From a bacterium (GTDB lineage Bacteria > Bacillota_I > Bacilli_A > RF39 > UBA660), in assembly GCA_019423565.1 (NCBI GenBank), contig JAHZBE010000003.1:73975-137974 (forward strand): DNA of 64,000 nt. The letters run 5' to 3'. The position numbers and the translations under genes were made by a program. Position 1 is the stretch's first letter; every line of letters begins with the position of its first letter. The notes under the pieces were generated by a model. It did not search any database. It saw only the letters and a list, made by a program, of their open reading frames with translations, and was not told the DNA's origin. Below, piece after piece: positions 59,287 through 64,000 of the stretch.

Positions 59287-59312
59287 AAAAAAACTAAGAA
59301 ATTAATCTTAGA
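59287..59312 (-). terminator. intrinsic terminator after the repeat protein gene
   Basis: CTAAGA/TCTTAG with a 6-nt loop on the minus strand followed by seven T. Confidence 0.75.
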
Positions 59313-59315
59313 TTT

Positions 59316-60517
59316 CTAATTTATAGCAGTTCCATTTACATATAATTTATATCCATTAAAATCTATATTATCATAACTACTATCTTCATCTCCTAAACTA
59401 GATACATAACTATCACCAGTTAATTTAATTTTGCTTGTTTTATCAAGTACAAGTTTTATATTTTTAGAACTATTTTCTGAATTAATTTTACCAGTAAATA
59501 ATAATTTTTCTTTTAAATTCATAATAAGAGTTGAAATACTATCAATAACAATATCTCCATCTGCTTCTTGATTAGTCATGTTAAGAGTTACATCCCCTCC
59601 ATTAGATCCAGAGTTTCCCCATGAATCTTTTCGAACTCTTAAAAAATTACCTTTTGAATCATTATTTGTAATTTTATTATTAGTTAAATTTATAATAGCT
59701 GTTGTATTTGTTACATAAAATGTATCACCATTATTAGTTACTATATCATTATTCTTAGAAGTAAATTCAGCTGTACCAGTAGATGCATCTCCACTCATTG
59801 ATTGATATAAAAATATATTTTTATATGTTGTTGACTGACCATTTAGTTTTGTATTACTATCTGTTAATTTTGTATTATTTATTGTAACTTTATTTTTTCC
59901 TTCTATTACTATTCCTTCAGATGCTTTTGATACTAGTGTTGCATTATTAACTGTTATGTCCGCAGTTGAATATATGCTTGGGAAACCTGTTCCTGCCGTA
60001 GTATATATTCCTTTATTTACTGTAACTGTTCCGCATTCTCTATCTGATCTTATTGCTGCGGATGATGTCCCACTTGTATTTATAGTTATGTTATTCGCAG
60101 TTGTTTTACCTCCTCCAGTTGTCATAATACCACCTGCATTATCATCTGTTGTTGTTATTTTTGAGTTACTTATTGTTACATTTGTCTCATCACTATTAGA
60201 GTTATTAGTTGTAGCGCTTCCACCATAACTAAATACACCATTTGCGCCATTTGAACTAGTTGTTACATATTATCAAGTGTTAATGTTGCGCCTGATTTTG
60301 CTAATATAGCAGAATTATTTCCATAGAAACTACTTCCGTCTGCACTAGTTGAATCACCTTTTTTAGTTACAGTTATATTTGACAAACTAGATGTTATATC
60401 ACCACTAACTAAGATAGCATTCTCATCACTGTTAGTTAATTCATACTCACCACTTGAAATAGTTGTATCTTTTGTAATTTCTTCTACACCTTTATATGTT
60501 ACATTTTCACTTTTCAT
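59316..60517 (-). pseudogene. frameshifted carbohydrate-binding (DUF4353-like) beta-helix protein
   Basis: Two frames form one gene. 60263-60517 encodes MKSENVTYKG to SGATLTLDNM and stops. One missing base near 60265 would join it to a frame that continues VTTSSNGANGVFSYGGSAT and runs to 59316. The product would be about 399 residues of Ser/Thr/Asn-rich, beta-helix-like repeats, like the DUF4353 carbohydrate-binding proteins. No signal peptide is present, which is unusual for the family; its N-terminus may also be lost. Confidence 0.65.
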
Positions 60518-60593
60518 ATCTTTTCTTCATTTCATGACTACATTATAAAATTAAATTATGTGTAAAATATGGTAAAAAATAGGAGAAATAAAG

Positions 60594-60619
60594 AAAAAAA
60601 GATAGATTACTCTATCTTT
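60594..60619 (-). terminator. intrinsic terminator after the ZIP transporter gene
   Basis: AAAGATAGA-GTAA-TCTATCTTT on the minus strand followed by T. Confidence 0.85.
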
Positions 60620-61415
60620 AACCCAAAGCAACATCTAATATCATCATTAATACAAATCCACCTATTAAACCTATTGTTGATAAATTTTTATTTTCTTTTA
60701 CACTTTCAGGAAGTAGTTCTCTTGCGACTACTACAATCATTGCTCCTGATGCAAAAGATAAAAGAATTGGTAGTATACTTTTTATACTCATTGCAAGTAT
60801 TACTCCAATAATAGCAGCAATTGGTTCTACTATTGCTGATGCCTGACCTATCATAAAACTTCTAAACCTAGAATACCCCTCTCTCCTAAGCGGAAGTGAT
60901 ACGGCAGCACCTTCTGGAAAATTTTGTATACCTATTCCAAGTGCAAGCATTAATGCTCCTACGGTGTTCATACTAGCACTAGAACTTACAATACTTCCAA
61001 ATGCTACACCTATTGCCATTCCTTCTGGTATATTATGAATTGTAATTGCAGAAACAAATAATATACTTCTTTTTAATGATTCATTATTTTCTTTTTTCTT
61101 TCTTATGCTTAATACTTTGTCTAAAAAGCTATCAGAAAAAAGTACAAATAAGCCTCCTATTATAAAACCAATTGATGGAAGTACCCATTCTTTAAATCCT
61201 AGTTCTAATGACAAATCTAATGCTGGAGATAAAAGTGACCAGAAAGATGATGCAATCATAACTCCTGCACTAAATCCCAAAATAGTATCTAGTACTTTTT
61301 TATTCATCTCTTTAAAAAAGCAAACAACAAGTGCTCCCAAAGCAGTTACTCCCCAAGTGAATATTGTTGCTAATAATGTTTGAATTACTGGGCTTAAACT
61401 ATTAAACCAATTCAA
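60618..61415 (-). CDS. ZIP family metal transporter
   Basis: The 265-residue protein has eight membrane helices and the metal-binding helices with HNIPEGMAIGVAFG and QNFPEGAAVSLPLRREG, as in GufA/ZupT-type ZIP transporters. It imports zinc or other divalent metal. The start is TTG at 61415, with GAGGTGAG 7 nt upstream. Confidence 0.9.
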   Translation of the reverse strand: MNWFNSLSPVIQTLLATIFTWGVTALGALVVCFFKEMNKKVLDTILGFSAGVMIASSFWSLLSPALDLSLELGFKEWVLPSIGFIIGGLFVLFSDSFLDKVLSIRKKKENNESLKRSILFVSAITIHNIPEGMAIGVAFGSIVSSSASMNTVGALMLALGIGIQNFPEGAAVSLPLRREGYSRFRSFMIGQASAIVEPIAAIIGVILAMSIKSILPILLSFASGAMIVVVARELLPESVKENKNLSTIGLIGGFVLMMILDVALG

Positions 61416-61468
61416 ATTTTAACTCACCTCATAATACATAATATGAAAATGTATATTAACCTGACACT

Positions 61469-61502
61469 AAAAAAGGATAAGATAATTTTTGTATCTCATC
61501 CT
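61469..61502 (-). terminator. intrinsic terminator
   Basis: AGGATGAGATA/TATCTTATCCT with a G-T pair on the minus strand followed by six T, at the stop of the 61501 gene. Confidence 0.85.
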
Positions 61503-62667
61503 AATACTTAAATTCTAATATTATTAAATATTTAGTGTCTTTATTATAAGTCATTATACAATATTCATAATCATTTTCTTTATCTATTTTATTAGTATAT
61601 TTATTAAGTGATTTATTATATATTAAATAATATCCAGAATTATAATTTAAATTTTTAATATTTAATTTTGAAGAAATATTATCAGTACTTAACCATTTAT
61701 CACTTTTCTTTATTTCATTTTCTATTTCAGTTGCATATTCATTATAGTAAATTGATTTAAAATATTTATAATTACTTAAACTGTTTTCATGATAATTAAC
61801 ACCTTTATAAAATCTACCTTTATCAGGTAATTTTATTAAAGATATTTTTTCATACTTATATATATTATTATAATCAATAGGAATATCTTTAGGAGATAAA
61901 TCTAAAATAATGCAAACTAATGACAAAAATATACCTACTATACTAACAACAATATTTTTATTTAACTTATAACCCTTTTTATTTGCAATAACTTGAATTA
62001 CTAAAAAAATTATAAAGATAAATAATTCAATTAATACTGGATAACAAAATTTTTCAGAATAACTGCCTGTAATAAAATAAATTAAAGATAGTAAAAGAAA
62101 TATATTAACTATGAACATCATTTTAAATATAATATTTACTTTATCTGAATTTATATTTTTATTATCATTTTTATGTTTATATTTTTTTATATCAATTTTT
62201 CTGATAAAATCTTGTTCATCTCTGGACAATCCATCTTTTTTTAAACACATATATAATGTTTTATAAATTATATAAAAATTTTTATTTGTTTCAATTATTT
62301 TGTTAATTTTAGAATATTCTATATTGTTATTAGAAATTTTACTTTTTCTTATTAAGTATTTTTTATAAAAACTTATTTCATACTTCTCTTCATTTATATA
62401 TAACAAATTATATAATTTTGTTATATATCCGTTTAATGTAATTTTATTTACTATATATAATATTAATGTAAGCAACAAAAAAACTAATAATGAAATATAA
62501 GATGTTGAATAATTATGATTTAATAATACTTGAAAAACTAATAACACAAATAAAATCAATTCAAACTTTACAAAATTTCCATATTTAATATTTTTATTTA
62601 GTTTTGCATATTGAATAAAATCATCATAATTTATTTTTAATTTATAATTAAATTTTTCTTTTTCCAT
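61501..62667 (-). CDS. membrane protein with YcxB-like region
   Basis: The 388-residue protein has two pairs of membrane helices (about 32-78 and 185-260). A cytoplasmic region between them (KYEISFYKKYLIRKSKISNNNIEYSKI followed by FYIIYKTLYMCLKKDG) resembles the YcxB-like C-terminal domain of unknown function. The last 100 residues are extracytoplasmic and unassigned. AGGAG precedes the ATG. Confidence 0.55.
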   Translation of the reverse strand: MEKEKFNYKLKINYDDFIQYAKLNKNIKYGNFVKFELILFVLLVFQVLLNHNYSTSYISLLVFLLLTLILYIVNKITLNGYITKLYNLLYINEEKYEISFYKKYLIRKSKISNNNIEYSKINKIIETNKNFYIIYKTLYMCLKKDGLSRDEQDFIRKIDIKKYKHKNDNKNINSDKVNIIFKMMFIVNIFLLLSLIYFITGSYSEKFCYPVLIELFIFIIFLVIQVIANKKGYKLNKNIVVSIVGIFLSLVCIILDLSPKDIPIDYNNIYKYEKISLIKLPDKGRFYKGVNYHENSLSNYKYFKSIYYNEYATEIENEIKKSDKWLSTDNISSKLNIKNLNYNSGYYLIYNKSLNKYTNKIDKENDYEYCIMTYNKDTKYLIILEFKY

Positions 62668-62704
62668 AACTATACTCCTATAATAATTTTATATAATTAT
62701 TTTT

Positions 62705-63073
62705 TTACTTTATTTTCTCAACAGAAATAATTTCAGGTTCAGATGTAACAAGTCCCATTGATAATTTAAAAGTTACTTTTACATTTTCTCCTTTTGCAAT
62801 ATTGATATCATACATTCCATTACCACTCCATAAATTAAATGAAAGTTTATGATTCCCATATGTTGTATCTATTTTTATTGATTTATTACTTTTAACACTT
62901 CCAACCCTATTGCCATCCAAATAAATATCAATTGGAACTAAACAACCATAAAATTGTTTCATTCGTTCAAATAATATATAACAATCATTTTCATCTTTTA
63001 TAACTTTATTACCACAATTTGTACAAAATTTATTATCTTCTTTTATTTCACTTCCACATTTATTACAAAGCAT
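62705..63073 (-). CDS. zinc-ribbon protein with PEGA-like beta domain
   Basis: The 122-residue product opens with a zinc ribbon of four cysteines (C3, C6, C17, C20; CNKCG and CTNCG). A beta-rich domain follows with IDIYLDGNRVGSVKSNKS and a final KGENVKVTFKLS, like PEGA domains. Function unknown. AGGAGG precedes the ATG. It is divergent from the methyltransferase gene. Confidence 0.65.
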   Translation of the reverse strand: MLCNKCGSEIKEDNKFCTNCGNKVIKDENDCYILFERMKQFYGCLVPIDIYLDGNRVGSVKSNKSIKIDTTYGNHKLSFNLWSGNGMYDINIAKGENVKVTFKLSMGLVTSEPEIISVEKIK

Positions 63074-63159
63074 ATATTTTCCTCCTACTTATAAAATAAT
63101 TATACCATACACTAGAAAAAATAAGGAAAATAATGTATTATTTTATTGGTGATATATTT

Positions 63160-63942
63160 ATGAACGAAGAAAATTTAATTAAATACTATAATAAATTTAA
63201 TGAAGATAAAAGATTAAATACAAGACATGGAAAAGTTGAATTTATTACATCTATGAAATATATTAAGGAATATTTAAAGGAATTTAATAATCCTAAAATT
63301 CTTGATGTTGGCGCAGGTACTGGTAAATATTCTATAAATTTAGCAAATGATGGATATGATGTTACTGCCCTTGAACTTGTTAAACATAATTTAAAAGTAA
63401 TTGAAAAAAATAGTGATAAAGTCAAAGTTATTCAAGGAAATGCGACTGATCTTTCTAAATTTAAAGATGAATCATTTGACATTGTATTACTTTTTGGTCC
63501 AATGTATCATTTAATGACTGATGAAGAAAAAATAAAAGCATTATCTGAAGCAAAAAGAGTTACTAAAAAGAACGGTTATATTTTAGTTCAATATTTTATG
63601 AATGATTATTGTATTATTAGATATGGTTTTAAAGAAAATAACATAATGAGCTCTATTAATAATAATGAAATTGATAATAATTATAAAATTGTATCTTGGG
63701 TTGATAATCTATATTCACCTGTTAGAATTGAAGAGATAAATAATTATAATAAAATAGTAAATTTAAAAAGAGTTAAAATTATAACTCCTGATGGATGTGC
63801 AAATTATATTAGAGATGTATTAAATAAAATGGATGAAAATACATTTAATGAATTTATTAAATATCATTTAAGTACTTGTGAAAGATATGAAATGATAGGA
63901 TCTGCTGCGCATACTTTAGATATATTAAAAAAGGAAGACTAA
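63160..63942 (+). CDS. class I SAM-dependent methyltransferase
   Basis: The 260-residue product has ILDVGAGTGKYSINLA (motif I), VTALELVKHNL and DIVLLFGPMYHL, as in UbiE/methyltransferase 11 proteins. Substrate unknown. The ATG at 63160 has GGTGAT upstream and begins the family-like sequence; an ATG at 63133 with AAGGA is a possible alternative. One of the few plus-strand genes. Confidence 0.85.
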   Translation: MNEENLIKYYNKFNEDKRLNTRHGKVEFITSMKYIKEYLKEFNNPKILDVGAGTGKYSINLANDGYDVTALELVKHNLKVIEKNSDKVKVIQGNATDLSKFKDESFDIVLLFGPMYHLMTDEEKIKALSEAKRVTKKNGYILVQYFMNDYCIIRYGFKENNIMSSINNNEIDNNYKIVSWVDNLYSPVRIEEINNYNKIVNLKRVKIITPDGCANYIRDVLNKMDENTFNEFIKYHLSTCERYEMIGSAAHTLDILKKED

Positions 63943-63960
63943 AATTGAAGTTGTAATATA

Positions 63961-63996
63961 AAAGTGGACATAAAAAAAGATGTTCCACTTTTTTGT
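63961..63996 (+). terminator. intrinsic terminator after the methyltransferase gene
   Basis: AAAGTGGACAT pairs with ATGTTCCACTTT (one bulge) around an A-rich loop, followed by T. Confidence 0.75.
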
Positions 63997-64000
63997 TTGA

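Noticed and set aside
1..64000. TGA read as tryptophan, as in Mycoplasma
   Set aside because: Conserved tryptophans are TGG and several genes end at TGA, some in ATGA overlaps.
1..64000. tRNA, rRNA or CRISPR loci
   Set aside because: No T-loop consensus, rRNA-like segment or regularly spaced repeats were seen on either strand.

Overview
The window is very AT-rich, densely packed DNA with almost every gene on the minus strand. It uses the standard bacterial code: TGG encodes Trp and TGA is a stop. T-box leaders, a SpoVS homologue, BceRS/BceAB-type genes, strong AGGAGG-like ribosome binding sites and canonical TTGACA/TATAAT promoters point to a low-GC member of the Bacillota. It is plausibly one of the reduced, uncultured gut Bacilli lineages; that placement is inference. 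No rRNA, tRNA, CRISPR array or replication origin was seen.

Layout. 1-4.4 kb: small accessory genes (GNAT, P-loop kinase, RyR-like peptide, transglutaminase-like, DUF3419-like and C45-type proteins), with a repeated terminator/promoter block. 4.4-11.8 kb: a run of nucleotide- and nucleic-acid-related enzymes (nucleotidyltransferase, HD-ASCH fusion, CYTH, a possible ADP-ribosyltransferase, a YhcG/DUF1016 nuclease, two more HD proteins, a UDG-like protein, a histidine phosphatase). 11.9-17.2 kb: a BceRS-BceAB-type antimicrobial-peptide module with a lipoprotein, two matching palindromic operators and a small YjcZ-like peptide. 17.2-20.6 kb: valS behind a valine T-box. 20.6-29.7 kb: acetyltransferases, a peptidase E-GNAT fusion, a three-gene ABC-2 exporter and two proteins of unknown role, punctuated by three copies of one structured leader RNA. 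29.7-36 kb: a phosphotransferase, a candidate type I toxin-antitoxin locus, DUF1848, a collagen-like protein, a DUF975-CmpB membrane protein and signal peptidase I. 36-42.7 kb: rplS, leuS behind a leucine T-box, a fused YtqA-YtqB (MnmL-MnmM) and a Fic protein. 42.7-44.1 kb: an IS30-family element. 44.2-54.4 kb: housekeeping genes (SpoVS, MBL hydrolase, HAD, pseudouridine synthases, methyltransferases, exonuclease, CDF metal exporter behind a probable NiCo riboswitch, map). 54.4-64 kb: an ABC-2 exporter with a LiaF-like protein, tag, a frameshifted repeat protein, a ZIP transporter, membrane and zinc-ribbon proteins, and a methyltransferase.

Two things stand out. First, at 30.76-31.09 kb a 25-residue hydrophobic peptide lies in an mRNA whose predicted 5' end is perfectly complementary to its 3' end, whose ribosome binding site is in a hairpin, and whose 3' UTR is covered by a convergent antisense RNA. 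This is the architecture of a type I toxin-antitoxin. A toxin-less copy lies at 17.6-17.8 kb and a decayed promoter copy at 31.44-31.51 kb. Second, three leader RNAs (21.72, 28.60 and 29.55 kb) share conserved segments, a stem that changes in a compensatory way, and an overlapping intrinsic terminator. They look like a riboswitch-type attenuator family controlling the acetyltransferase/exporter block.

Several genes are broken: a GNAT with an in-frame stop, remnants frameshifted at A6 tracts, and a frameshifted repeat protein. Some of these could be assembly errors.
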